Shown: positions 15,650 to 23,717 of the stretch, in pieces
Numbering within the stretch: the stretch's first letter is position 1
How the letters are laid out: the number at the start of each line of letters is the position of its first letter
Source of the DNA: Bacteroides zoogleoformans
GTDB taxonomy: Bacteria; Bacteroidota; Bacteroidia; Bacteroidales; Bacteroidaceae
Direction of reading: 5' to 3'
Length of the DNA stretch: 64,000 nt
Assembly: GCF_002998435.1 (NCBI RefSeq)
Contig: NZ_CP027231.1
Coordinates: 2,583,001-2,647,000, forward strand
Position numbers and translations under genes: made by a program
Notes under the pieces: generated by a model
Database searches by the model: none
Seen by the model: only the letters and a program-made list of their open reading frames with translations
Told to the model about the DNA's origin: nothing

Positions 15650-15722
15650 GGCTCCGTAGCTTAGTGAATAGAGCGTCAGATTCCGGTTCTGAAGGTCGTG
15701 CGTTTGAATCGCACCGGGGTCA
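15650..15722 (+). tRNA. tRNA-Arg (anticodon CCG)
   Basis: A 73-nt cloverleaf: acceptor GGCTCCG/CGGGGTC with two G-U pairs, D stem GCTT/GAGC, anticodon stem TCAGA/TCTGA with loop TTCCGGT (anticodon CCG), 5-nt variable loop, T stem GTGCG/CGCAC with TTTGAAT, discriminator A. CCA is not encoded. It reads CGG codons. Confidence 0.97.
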
Positions 15723-15728
15723 CACAAT

Positions 15729-15767
15729 AAAGCCGCAACATCTTACTTGATAGATTGTTGCGGCTTT
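15729..15767 (+). terminator. Rho-independent terminator after tRNA-Arg
   Basis: AAAGCCGCAACA (15729-15740) pairs perfectly with TGTTGCGGCTTT (15756-15767), running into ttttattatt. It starts seven bases past the tRNA. Confidence 0.85.
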
Positions 15768-15937
15768 TATTATTATGAATTTGCACAATTGACGCACAAC
15801 GGAGTCGTAGTGCTTGAAATTTATTTTAAGTGTGGATAAAATCCATACCGCAAATATAAACCGCATACTAATGGTTAACTGCTATCAAAATACAGCAAAG
15901 GGATAAAATTGTATCATTTTCTCATTCCATGATCTGC

Positions 15938-15945
15938 TATCTTTG
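15938..15945 (+). promoter_or_regulatory. -7 box of the mannan operon
   Basis: TATCTTTG fits TAnnTTTG. It lies inside the longest possible reading frame of the GH26 gene, which argues that translation starts downstream, at 15992 or 15998. The weak -33 equivalent is the T-run at 15917-15920. Confidence 0.55.
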
Positions 15946-15997
15946 CACCGATAATCAGATGTTGTCTTACGATAATACCAAATTGAAAAGCATGGAT

Positions 15998-17116
15998 ATG
16001 AAAAAACAGAAATGGGCAGTGATGCTTCTGGCGGCAAGTATATTCACCGCCTGCGGGTCTTCTAAAAAAGAACAGACTGTGAATGAGGAAAACACTCTTA
16101 CACGTACGCCGGAGACGGAACGACTGTTGGCCGGCTTAAAAACAATCTCTTCGAAAGGCATCATGTTCGGCCATCAGGACGATACGGCCTACGGCATCGG
16201 CTGGGAGGGCGATGAAGGGCGCTCGGACGTGAAAAGCGTATGCGGCGATTATCCGGCCGTCATTGGTTTCGACCTGGGAGAGTTGGAACTTGGAAACGTA
16301 GCCAATCTGGATAAAGTCCCCTTCGAGAAAATCAAAAAGGAAATAATCAATCAATACCGGCGGGGCGGGATGGTATCGCTCAGCTGGCATGCGCGTAATC
16401 CGAAAACGGGAGGTGACTCTTGGGATGTGTCGGACACTGCGGTGGTGGCGTCCGTCTTGCCGGGCGGGGAGCATCACGCTAAGTTTGCCGCCTGGCTGGA
16501 TGGAGTGGCCGGCTTCCTGAATTCACTGCGGACGGCCGAAGGAACGAAAGTGCCTGTGCTTTTCCGTCCCTGGCACGAGCATACCGGCAGCTGGTTCTGG
16601 TGGGGAGAGAAGCTGTGCACGCCCGACCAATACAAAGCCTTGTGGCACATGACGGTGGACAGCTTGCAGGCCAAAGGGGTGGACAATGTGCTTTATGCCT
16701 ACTCGCCGGGCGCGGAACCTAAGGACACGGCGCAGTACTTGAAGCGCTATCCGGGTGACGGACGGATTGATGTCATCGGTTTTGACACGTACCAGTCCGG
16801 CGACCGTGAGATGTACTTGGACGGGATGGACAGAATGCTTGCCGTAACGGACAGCATTGCACGTACGCACGGCAAGGTGATGGCTGTGACCGAGACCGGC
16901 TATGAGGGCATTCCCGATGAGAAGTGGTGGACGGGCACTTTGCTCCCGGCATTGGAGAAGTATCCGGTGGCTTATGTGCTGACATGGCGCAATGCCCGCG
17001 AGAAGGTGACGCATTATTATGCTCCCTATCCGGGACAAGCATCGGCGGCGGACTTCGTGGAGTTCTGCAACAGCTCCGGAACATTATTTGCGTCAGACGT
17101 GAACCTGTATCAATAA
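15998..17116 (+). CDS. Beta-1,4-mannanase lipoprotein, GH26
   Basis: From the ATG at 15998 the protein has 372 residues (15992 is an alternative). A lipoprotein signal has the lipobox FTAC with Cys19, followed by GSSKK, so it is surface- or periplasm-anchored. The GH26 barrel has the acid/base E194 in FRPWHEHTGSW and the nucleophile E299 in MAVTETGYEG. GH26 enzymes of this operon type release mannobiose from beta-mannan. It heads a four-gene operon with GH130, a symporter and an epimerase, the arrangement described for the mannan pathway of B. fragilis. The promoter at 15938-15945 fits this start. Confidence 0.93.
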   Translation: MKKQKWAVMLLAASIFTACGSSKKEQTVNEENTLTRTPETERLLAGLKTISSKGIMFGHQDDTAYGIGWEGDEGRSDVKSVCGDYPAVIGFDLGELELGNVANLDKVPFEKIKKEIINQYRRGGMVSLSWHARNPKTGGDSWDVSDTAVVASVLPGGEHHAKFAAWLDGVAGFLNSLRTAEGTKVPVLFRPWHEHTGSWFWWGEKLCTPDQYKALWHMTVDSLQAKGVDNVLYAYSPGAEPKDTAQYLKRYPGDGRIDVIGFDTYQSGDREMYLDGMDRMLAVTDSIARTHGKVMAVTETGYEGIPDEKWWTGTLLPALEKYPVAYVLTWRNAREKVTHYYAPYPGQASAADFVEFCNSSGTLFASDVNLYQ

Positions 17117-17142
17117 ATAAGAACAAGAAAATTTGGATGAAT

Positions 17143-18327
17143 ATGGAAACTTATAAAGAAAAGGTAGAAAGATTGTTTCAGAAACATGAGGAATTGATTA
17201 CGCGGAAGAATGTGGCGGTGGAAGGCGGAAACGGTGTCTTCACAAGATATGAATATCCGGTGGTGACGGCTGCCCACACGCCTGTGTTTTGGCGCTATGA
17301 TTTGGATGAGGCTTCCAATCCGTACTTGATGGAGCGTATCGGCATGAATGCCACCATGAACTCCGGAGCCATCAAGTGGAACGGAAAGTATCTGCTGGTG
17401 GTGCGTGTGGAAGGAGCCGACCGCAAGTCTTTCTTCGCCGTGGCCGAGAGTCCCAACGGCATCGACAATTTCCGCTTCTGGGACTATCCCGTCACCATGC
17501 CCGAAGACGTGGTTCCGGCAACGAATGTGTACGACATGCGCCTCACGGCTCATGAGGACGGATGGATCTATGGCGTTTTTTGTGCCGAGCGGCATGACGG
17601 CAACGCGCCTGCCGGCGATTTGTCTTCGGCCACGGCCACGGCTGCCATTGCCCGCACCAAGGACTTGAAAAACTGGGAACGTCTGCCCGACTTGAAAACC
17701 AAGAGCCAACAGCGCAACGTGGTGTTGCATCCGGAGTTCGTACAAGGCAAATATGCTCTTTATACCCGTCCGCAGGACGGATTCATCGATGCCGGAAGCG
17801 GCGGCGGCATCGGTTGGGCGCTGGTGGATGACATCACTCATGCCGAAGTAAAGGAGGAGAAGATAATTGACCAACGCTACTATCATACCATCAAGGAGGT
17901 GAAGAATGGCGAGGGGCCGCATCCCATCAAAACCCCGAAAGGCTGGCTGCATCTGGCGCATGGAGTTCGCGGCTGCGCCGCCGGACTGCGTTATGTGCTC
18001 TACATGTATATGACTTCGCTGGATGACCCCACCCGTCTGATTGCGACTCCTGCCGGCGCTCTTATGGTGCCCGAAGGCGAAGAGCGTATCGGTGACGTGA
18101 GCAATGTGCTTTTCACTAACGGATGGATTGCCGACGAAGACGGAAAGGTGTTCATCTATTATGCCTCTTCCGACACCCGGATGCACGTGGTCACATCTAC
18201 CATAGACCGGCTGGTGGATTATTGCATGAACACTCCCGCCGACGGTTTGTCTTCATCGGCATCGGTAGAGACTTTAAAGAAACTTATAGATAAAAATCTT
18301 TCAAAAGGCATCAGAGGTCAGAGCTGA
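17143..18327 (+). CDS. 4-O-beta-D-mannosyl-D-glucose phosphorylase, GH130
   Basis: The protein has 394 residues from the second ATG of a close pair (17137, 17143). With this start the proton-donor Asp in NVYDMRLT is residue 131, the number I recall for the B. fragilis enzyme. The fold is a five-bladed propeller, with SGAIKWNGKYLLVVRVEG, the phosphate-binding basic residues, and GPHPIKTPKGWLHLAHG. It cleaves mannosylglucose with phosphate to mannose 1-phosphate and glucose in the cytosol. It lies 26 bp after the GH26 gene. A long antisense frame overlaps it, a result of the GC-rich third positions, and is not taken as a gene. Confidence 0.94.
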   Translation: METYKEKVERLFQKHEELITRKNVAVEGGNGVFTRYEYPVVTAAHTPVFWRYDLDEASNPYLMERIGMNATMNSGAIKWNGKYLLVVRVEGADRKSFFAVAESPNGIDNFRFWDYPVTMPEDVVPATNVYDMRLTAHEDGWIYGVFCAERHDGNAPAGDLSSATATAAIARTKDLKNWERLPDLKTKSQQRNVVLHPEFVQGKYALYTRPQDGFIDAGSGGGIGWALVDDITHAEVKEEKIIDQRYYHTIKEVKNGEGPHPIKTPKGWLHLAHGVRGCAAGLRYVLYMYMTSLDDPTRLIATPAGALMVPEGEERIGDVSNVLFTNGWIADEDGKVFIYYASSDTRMHVVTSTIDRLVDYCMNTPADGLSSSASVETLKKLIDKNLSKGIRGQS

Positions 18328-18396
18328 CATCTGGCATCTGGCATCTGACATCTGACGTCTGAATTCTAATATCTAATATCTTATATCTTACGTCTA
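18327..18396 (+). repeat. Degenerate heptamer tandem array (ten units)
   Basis: Ten successive 7-mers without a gap: acatctg, gcatctg, gcatctg, acatctg, acgtctg, aattcta, atatcta, atatctt, atatctt, acgtcta. The first base is the last base of the GH130 stop codon and the array ends 8 bp before the symporter start, so it fills the whole intergenic space and the ribosome-binding region of the next gene. Confidence 0.8.
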
Positions 18397-18404
18397 AAAA
18401 AACT

Positions 18405-19778
18405 ATGGCAACATTAAAAGAGAAAATCGGTTATGGCTTCGGGGACATGTCTTCCTCTATGTTTTGGAAGATATTCTCTTATTATTTACCGTTTTTCTAT
18501 TCGAATATCTTTGGTTTGAGTCTGGCCGATGCGGGCTTGCTCATGTTGGTGACACGTATCTGGGATGCTGTGTCCGACCCGATGATGGGGGTCATTGCCG
18601 ACCGTACTCAAACGCGCCGGGGCAAGTATCGCCCTTATCTGTTGTGGATTGCGGCACCATTTGCCGTGGCGGGCATCTTGCTCTTTACAACTCCCGATCT
18701 GGGTGCGACAGGCAAGCTGATATGGGCTTATGTCACGTACATCCTGATGATGACCGTATATACCGCTATCAACGTACCCTACGGTGCCATGCTGGGGGTG
18801 ATGACCGATGACTCGAACACAAAAACGGTTTTCTCTTCATATCGCATGTTCTTTGCCTATGGAGGAAGTTTCATTGCCCTGGGAGCATGGGAACCGCTCT
18901 GCAATTGGTTCAGGACGATGGGCTACAGTAATGCTGCCAGCTGGCAATATGCCATGATTTGTATCGCGACATTCTGCTTTTTGGGCTTTCTGCTCTGTTT
19001 CAGCATGACGCGCGAGCATGTCAGGAGTGTTACGTCCAAGTCGGTGGGCAAGGACATTGGCTCTCTTCTCCGCAACTCGCCTTGGTGGATATTGAACGGT
19101 GCTGCCCTGCTCTCCAACCTCTTTAACACGGTGCGCGGTGCCACTGTCGCTTATTTCTTTAAAGACTATATCAGCGCCACCGCTTCGCTTGACTTCGGTT
19201 TCTTCAATCTGATGCTTTATGCCGGGCTCTTCCTGATGGTGGGCGAGGTGTGCAACATGATTGGTGTGGCATTGACCGTACCTCTTTCGATGAGGTTCGG
19301 CAAGAAATCTACGTATATCCTCGCGCTGATTTGTCTGGTGATATTCAGCTTTCTCTTTTTCTTTATCCCCAACAATAGCATCGGATGGTGGCTGATGATG
19401 ATTTTCCAGATTCTGATTTCCATCTGTACCGGAGTCATTTCTCCGCTTATCTGGAGTATGTATGCCGATGTGGCGGACTATGCCGAGCAAAAGGACGGTA
19501 CGGCATCGACGGGACTGATTTTCTCGTCGGGCTCGATGGCTCAGAAGTTCGGAGGCGCATTCGCGGGCTGGGCCGTGATGGCTTTATTGGCTTTCTTCAA
19601 TTATAATACGGCGGAGAATGCGGTTCAGACAGCGCAGGCGATGGATGGCTTGAGGTATCTGATGAGCTTTATTCCGGCCGCAATTGCCGCACTCTCCATA
19701 TTGGTAGTGTTTGTCTATCCTTTGGATAAGAAGCGGATAGCTGCCATTAATGCCGAATTGAAAGAAAGAAGAAAATAA
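18405..19778 (+). CDS. Sugar:cation symporter (GPH family, MFS)
   Basis: The protein has 457 residues and 12 predicted membrane helices. GYGFGDMSSSMFWKIFSYYL at the N-terminus, the loop MMGVIADRTQTRRGKYRPY and ADVADYAEQKDGTASTG are typical of glycoside-pentoside-hexuronide symporters. In this operon it should carry beta-1,4-mannobiose, made by the GH26 enzyme, into the cytosol together with H+ or Na+. The cluster lacks its own SusC/SusD, so how the sugar crosses the outer membrane is open. Confidence 0.93.
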   Translation: MATLKEKIGYGFGDMSSSMFWKIFSYYLPFFYSNIFGLSLADAGLLMLVTRIWDAVSDPMMGVIADRTQTRRGKYRPYLLWIAAPFAVAGILLFTTPDLGATGKLIWAYVTYILMMTVYTAINVPYGAMLGVMTDDSNTKTVFSSYRMFFAYGGSFIALGAWEPLCNWFRTMGYSNAASWQYAMICIATFCFLGFLLCFSMTREHVRSVTSKSVGKDIGSLLRNSPWWILNGAALLSNLFNTVRGATVAYFFKDYISATASLDFGFFNLMLYAGLFLMVGEVCNMIGVALTVPLSMRFGKKSTYILALICLVIFSFLFFFIPNNSIGWWLMMIFQILISICTGVISPLIWSMYADVADYAEQKDGTASTGLIFSSGSMAQKFGGAFAGWAVMALLAFFNYNTAENAVQTAQAMDGLRYLMSFIPAAIAALSILVVFVYPLDKKRIAAINAELKERRK

Positions 19779-19792
19779 ATCTTGTAGGAATC

Positions 19793-20977
19793 ATGGACAT
19801 AAAGAAGATAAGACAAGAGATGGAGAAGGAGTTGGTTTCAAACATCCTTCCTTTTTGGATGAGTAAGATGACAGATACGACGAATGGCGGCTTTTATGGT
19901 CGCATCACCGGAACCGACGAGCTGAAGCCCGAAGCTGAAAAAGGAGCTGTCTTGAATGCTCGTATCCTATGGACTTTCTCGGCGGCGTACCGACTGCTGG
20001 ATAAGCCTGAATATTTAGAGATGGCTACGCGGGCCAAACGTACTGTCATCGACCATTTCTATGACAAGGAATATGGTGGAATCTACTGGTCGCTCGATTA
20101 TAAAAACCGTCCGCTCGACACGAAGAAACAGATTTATGCTTTAGGCTTTGCCATTTATGGATTGAGCGAATATGCCCGTGCCACGGGTGATGAAGAATCG
20201 TTGGACTATGCCATCCGCCTTTTCGAGACCATTGAGAAGTACAGCTTCGACCCCTTGAAGAACGGTTATTGCGAGGCGCTGACCCGCGAATGGGGAGAGA
20301 TGGCCGATATGCGTCTGAGCAACAAGGATGAGAATGAGCGTAAGACGATGAATACCCATCTGCATATTCTGGAACCTTATACAAACCTTTTCAGGGTGTG
20401 GAAAGATGCACGTCTGGAGAAACAGCTCCGCAACCTGATTGTTGTCTTTACAGATAAAATACTGAACCTCAAAACCGGTCATCTCGAATTGTTTTTCAAT
20501 GACGATTGGACAAGCAGGTACCGCATCGTCTCTTACGGACACGACATCGAAGCGTCTTGGCTGATCCATGAAGCCGCCCTTGTGTTGGCTGACAAAGAGG
20601 TGCTGGCAAAAACAGAACCTTTGGTGGAGTACATTGCGGCGGCGGCGGACGAAGGCCTGATGCCTGACGGCAGTATGATTTATGAAAGCTTTCCGAATCA
20701 AAAGAAAGATGACACAGACCGCCATTGGTGGGTACAGGCAGAGAATGTAGTGGGGCATGTAAACCTGTATCAGCATTTTGATGATGAAGTGGCTATGCAA
20801 AAAGCATTCCGCTGCTGGGAGTTCATCAAGAAGAACCTGATTGATTACGAAAACGGAGAGTGGCACTGGAGTGTGCGTGCCGATGGCAGGGTGAACACCG
20901 ACGATGATAAGGCCGGTTTCTGGAAATGCCCGTATCACAGCGGACGGATGTGCATGGAGATTATGGAACGTTGTTAG
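19793..20977 (+). CDS. Cellobiose 2-epimerase (AGE family)
   Basis: The protein has 394 residues, an (alpha/alpha)6 barrel. Catalytic and substrate histidines are visible in SYGHDIEASWLIHEA, HWWVQAENV and CPYHSGRMCMEI, which correspond to those of known cellobiose 2-epimerases. It converts the reducing-end mannose of mannobiose to glucose, giving the mannosylglucose used by the GH130 enzyme. It follows the symporter by 14 bp and is the last gene of the operon. Confidence 0.93.
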   Translation: MDIKKIRQEMEKELVSNILPFWMSKMTDTTNGGFYGRITGTDELKPEAEKGAVLNARILWTFSAAYRLLDKPEYLEMATRAKRTVIDHFYDKEYGGIYWSLDYKNRPLDTKKQIYALGFAIYGLSEYARATGDEESLDYAIRLFETIEKYSFDPLKNGYCEALTREWGEMADMRLSNKDENERKTMNTHLHILEPYTNLFRVWKDARLEKQLRNLIVVFTDKILNLKTGHLELFFNDDWTSRYRIVSYGHDIEASWLIHEAALVLADKEVLAKTEPLVEYIAAAADEGLMPDGSMIYESFPNQKKDDTDRHWWVQAENVVGHVNLYQHFDDEVAMQKAFRCWEFIKKNLIDYENGEWHWSVRADGRVNTDDDKAGFWKCPYHSGRMCMEIMERC

Positions 20978-21016
20978 CGATTAGGGTTAGTGGCACTGTT
21001 TATCAGCCGCAGTCTG

Positions 21017-21931
21017 TTAACAACGCTCTCTTAACCAGTCGGTGATGCGTTTCTTTACCAATGCAGTTTCACACAATATGCGGATAAATTCCTTTGTCGC
21101 CGCTTTCATATAACTTCCTTTCAGCATTTGTACGGAGCCTTCCATTCTGCCGCCCTTATGATCGATTGGAATGTAAACCAAATCCTCAACATCTTCCGTC
21201 GCGGAAGAAGACAAAATGGTGAATATGCCGGTGGCTCTTACAAGGCGCAGTAAGGGTGTGACTTCATCCATTTCTATACGTACATTTAGTTCGGAACCTG
21301 CTTCCGTCATTATATTTTCCAGAACATTACGGGCCTGTAATCCTTTGGCAGGAAGAGCAATGGGATAGTTTTTTAGTTCGGCAAGTGTTACGCTGCTTTT
21401 GGTTGCCCACGGGTGATCTTGTCTTACGATGACCGATAAAGTATCCTCGAAGAGTATGTGCGACTCTATATTGGGAAAGTTCTTTTGAGGGCGAAATGAA
21501 AGAACGAAGTCAAGCTCTCTGCTCATAAGATGCTCTATCAATTCAGTCATGGGTTTGTATACAATATTGAGATAGATGCTGGGATAGAGTCTCATGAAAT
21601 CTTTTAGCGTCTCGTGCATCACCATATTGAAGGAATGCGTCACTCCGATATTCAAGGTTCCGCATTTCAGATCCCGCAGATCTTCCATCCTTCGTATGCA
21701 ATCATCAGCTGTATGCAGCGTTTTTTCTGCATATGGCAACAATTCTTTTCCGGCTTCGGTTAAGGAAACCTCATGTGAGTTCCTGAAAAATAGTGCGCAA
21801 CCAAGTTCATCTTCCAATTGCTTGATAGTCTGTGAAAATGTGCTTTGAGTCACGCATGTTTCCTTTGCTGCTTCAGAAAAGTTCAGAAGCCTTGCAGCAG
21901 TAACGAATGATTTTAAATATCTTATTTCCAT
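21017..21931 (-). CDS. LysR-family transcriptional regulator
   Basis: From the ATG at 21931 the protein has 304 residues; this start is chosen because MEIRYLKSFVTAARLLNFSE is the normal LysR N-terminus. The winged helix-turn-helix (residues 1-60) has ETCVTQSTFSQTIKQLEDEL, and a substrate-binding domain follows (about 90-295). The effector is unknown. It converges on the epimerase gene (39 bp between stops) and is 93 bp from the exporter genes in the same orientation, so it is not obviously part of the mannan cluster. Confidence 0.92.
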   Translation of the reverse strand: MEIRYLKSFVTAARLLNFSEAAKETCVTQSTFSQTIKQLEDELGCALFFRNSHEVSLTEAGKELLPYAEKTLHTADDCIRRMEDLRDLKCGTLNIGVTHSFNMVMHETLKDFMRLYPSIYLNIVYKPMTELIEHLMSRELDFVLSFRPQKNFPNIESHILFEDTLSVIVRQDHPWATKSSVTLAELKNYPIALPAKGLQARNVLENIMTEAGSELNVRIEMDEVTPLLRLVRATGIFTILSSSATEDVEDLVYIPIDHKGGRMEGSVQMLKGSYMKAATKEFIRILCETALVKKRITDWLRERC

Positions 21932-22024
21932 GTGGATTGTAAAGAACATGAGTAATATCTTTGTAAAGATGCTGCTAAAATCTTGATTATGATAAAAGCG
22001 GCAACAAGATTTAACAAGAAAGCA

Positions 22025-22498
22025 TTATCGGGTTGCAGAGTAGGCATATTTTCCTAAACAGAATATAGGTACCGTCACACCAATAAACATAAGCAGTATG
22101 ACCGAAAAGCAAACAAATCCGTTGTAGTTCAATTGGTACAGGTAGTGTATGAACGTGTCTTCGGATTGATGTTGTACACACAGAAGAAAAGCCTGAACTG
22201 TGCGGTAAGCATACATGCCCGGAATCATGGGGAGCAGTGCGGGGAAAGACATGCTTTCTGCCGGAGCTTTCCAATAGGAAGCAATAGGTATTGAGAGAAA
22301 GCCTATGACAAGTGCTCCGATAAAACTTGCCGATACGATTGATATGTTAAACTGGTTCATGAGGATAGTTCGCATTCCGTGTCCGGAAGCGGCGAGTATG
22401 GCACATCCTGAAAACGCCTTATAAGGAACATTGCTGATGCTCCCGAATCCGATGGCAGCTATCGCTGCAAAGAAACAATCTTCTATTATGGCTAACAT
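22025..22498 (-). CDS. ThrE-type threonine/serine exporter, C-terminal subunit
   Basis: The protein has 157 residues and four to five membrane helices, with AIGFGSISNVPYKAFSGCAILAASGHG and PMIPGMYAYR, the pattern of the small ThrE_2 (DUF3815) half. In many Bacteroidetes ThrE is split in two genes, here this one and the gene 13 bp upstream. The pair probably exports threonine, serine or a related small acid. Confidence 0.85.
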   Translation of the reverse strand: MLAIIEDCFFAAIAAIGFGSISNVPYKAFSGCAILAASGHGMRTILMNQFNISIVSASFIGALVIGFLSIPIASYWKAPAESMSFPALLPMIPGMYAYRTVQAFLLCVQHQSEDTFIHYLYQLNYNGFVCFSVILLMFIGVTVPIFCLGKYAYSATR

Positions 22499-22511
22499 AG
22501 TCTTTTTATAA

Positions 22512-23282
22512 TTACATTATTCGTGTGCTCATCATCATCAAACCTATATATAAACCTACGGCCAAGCATACGGTGATGACGCAAGAATATATCAAACGGC
22601 TCATTGCGCAGATATAATGCCCATTGATGAGGTCGCTTACAGAGTTAAGGTATGGGATACCGGGGATAAGATATAGTACACTCGTTGCCAATGCTACGTC
22701 GGGGGTATGGCCTAACGAGAACACATATCCGGAGCATGACATGATGGCTGATATGCATCCGGCAACAATTATGGAAAGCCGCAAGTCGATTTGCCATTTG
22801 CGGCACAGCTCGCGTTTTATGTAAAATCCGCAAGCTGTGGCAATGAACACAATGAACATCGATATGGCATCCCCGCAAAACAAACGACAGAAAGATGCGT
22901 TGGCTACTGCTGTGAGGAGTGTGACAATCGTGAATGGAATTCGCGCTGTCGCTGTAATATGTTCATATCGATTCACGGCGTCTGTTAGGCTCATTTGTTG
23001 GTCAAAACAAATCCAACTCAATCTGCTCAGTTCGGAAATCGTATTGTAGTTGATACGGATATCACGTATGGTTTTGCTTCGTACCACTGAATCTCCATTA
23101 ATGTCATTTTTCAATACTACTTCAACATGAAGAGGGTAGATGTTGACTTTCGATTGACAACCATAGGCTTCTGCCATGCGCAGCACGTTTTTCTCTATCC
23201 TGGCTGTTGTGGCCCCACATTCCAAAAGTGTCGTGGCATAATTGGAAAGAAATGTGCTTACATTGTTTTCAAACTCGCTCAT
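22512..23282 (-). CDS. ThrE-type threonine/serine exporter, N-terminal subunit
   Basis: The protein has 256 residues. A soluble N-terminal ~115 residues (LLECGATTARIEKNVLRMAEAYG) is followed by five membrane helices with YLIPGIPYLNSVSDLINGHY, the ThrE_1 (PF06738) signature. Its ATG overlaps the stop of the small gene upstream (ATGA overlap, 23279-23282), so their translation is coupled. Together with the next gene it makes one exporter. Confidence 0.87.
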   Translation of the reverse strand: MSEFENNVSTFLSNYATTLLECGATTARIEKNVLRMAEAYGCQSKVNIYPLHVEVVLKNDINGDSVVRSKTIRDIRINYNTISELSRLSWICFDQQMSLTDAVNRYEHITATARIPFTIVTLLTAVANASFCRLFCGDAISMFIVFIATACGFYIKRELCRKWQIDLRLSIIVAGCISAIMSCSGYVFSLGHTPDVALATSVLYLIPGIPYLNSVSDLINGHYICAMSRLIYSCVITVCLAVGLYIGLMMMSTRIM

Positions 23283-23470
23283 AATTCATCTTCATCATCC
23301 CATGCGTAAATGGAATCAATGGAATTATCATTCCATACAATGAAATGATGCTTCTTGTTCAATAGGCTTAACTTATGATATACATTATGCCCGAAAGCGA
23401 CTATAATCACGAAAACGGTGCTGCCCAAAATAATCCAGGCATCGACGGAGTTTTGAATAAATGTTTGCAT
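23279..23470 (-). CDS. Small single-helix membrane protein coupled to the ThrE genes
   Basis: The protein has 63 residues from the ATG at 23470. One membrane helix (about residues 10-30, WIILGSTVFVIIVAFGHNVY) precedes an acidic tail ending DDEDEL. I do not recognise the family. The 4-bp stop/start overlap with the ThrE N-terminal gene is the main reason to believe it. It may be an accessory subunit of the exporter; this is inference. Confidence 0.55.
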   Translation of the reverse strand: MQTFIQNSVDAWIILGSTVFVIIVAFGHNVYHKLSLLNKKHHFIVWNDNSIDSIYAWDDEDEL

Positions 23471-23489
23471 AACTTCTGGTAAGTTTAAA

Positions 23490-23519
23490 TTTGTCTGCAA
23501 AATTACATTTGTACTTTTG
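23490..23519 (+). promoter_or_regulatory. Promoter reading toward the metallo-hydrolase gene
   Basis: TTTG (23490-23493), 18 bp, TACTTTTG (23512-23519) fits the Bacteroides -33/-7 pattern. A transcript from ~23527 would have a leader of about 190 nt before the gene at 23718; no structure was recognised in it. Confidence 0.55.
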
Positions 23520-23717
23520 TAGACAAAAATCATGGCTAACGGTTGTTTGAATACCTGTTAGTGAGAAAACCGAATGCTATATTGCAATATCTCACCGAGT
23601 GCTTTTGGGCTGTCACCATTATGTCTTTCTTACTGAAAAATGAAGACATGGCACTCTTTTTGCTGGTGTCCGATTTGTGACGGGAATGACCGCCGCGGAA
23701 TATAGACGTAAACAAAA

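Noticed and set aside
15650..15722. tRNA-Arg as an attachment site for an integrated element
   Set aside because: No integrase lies nearby and no second copy of the tRNA 3' end was found in the window.
17110..18186. A 358-codon open frame on the minus strand of the GH130 gene
   Set aside because: It is fully antisense to a well-supported enzyme, has no recognisable domain, and is explained by GC-rich third positions in that gene.
18405..20977. Antisense frames of 217 and 265 codons over the symporter and epimerase genes
   Set aside because: Both lie opposite strongly supported genes and lack any domain or start context.
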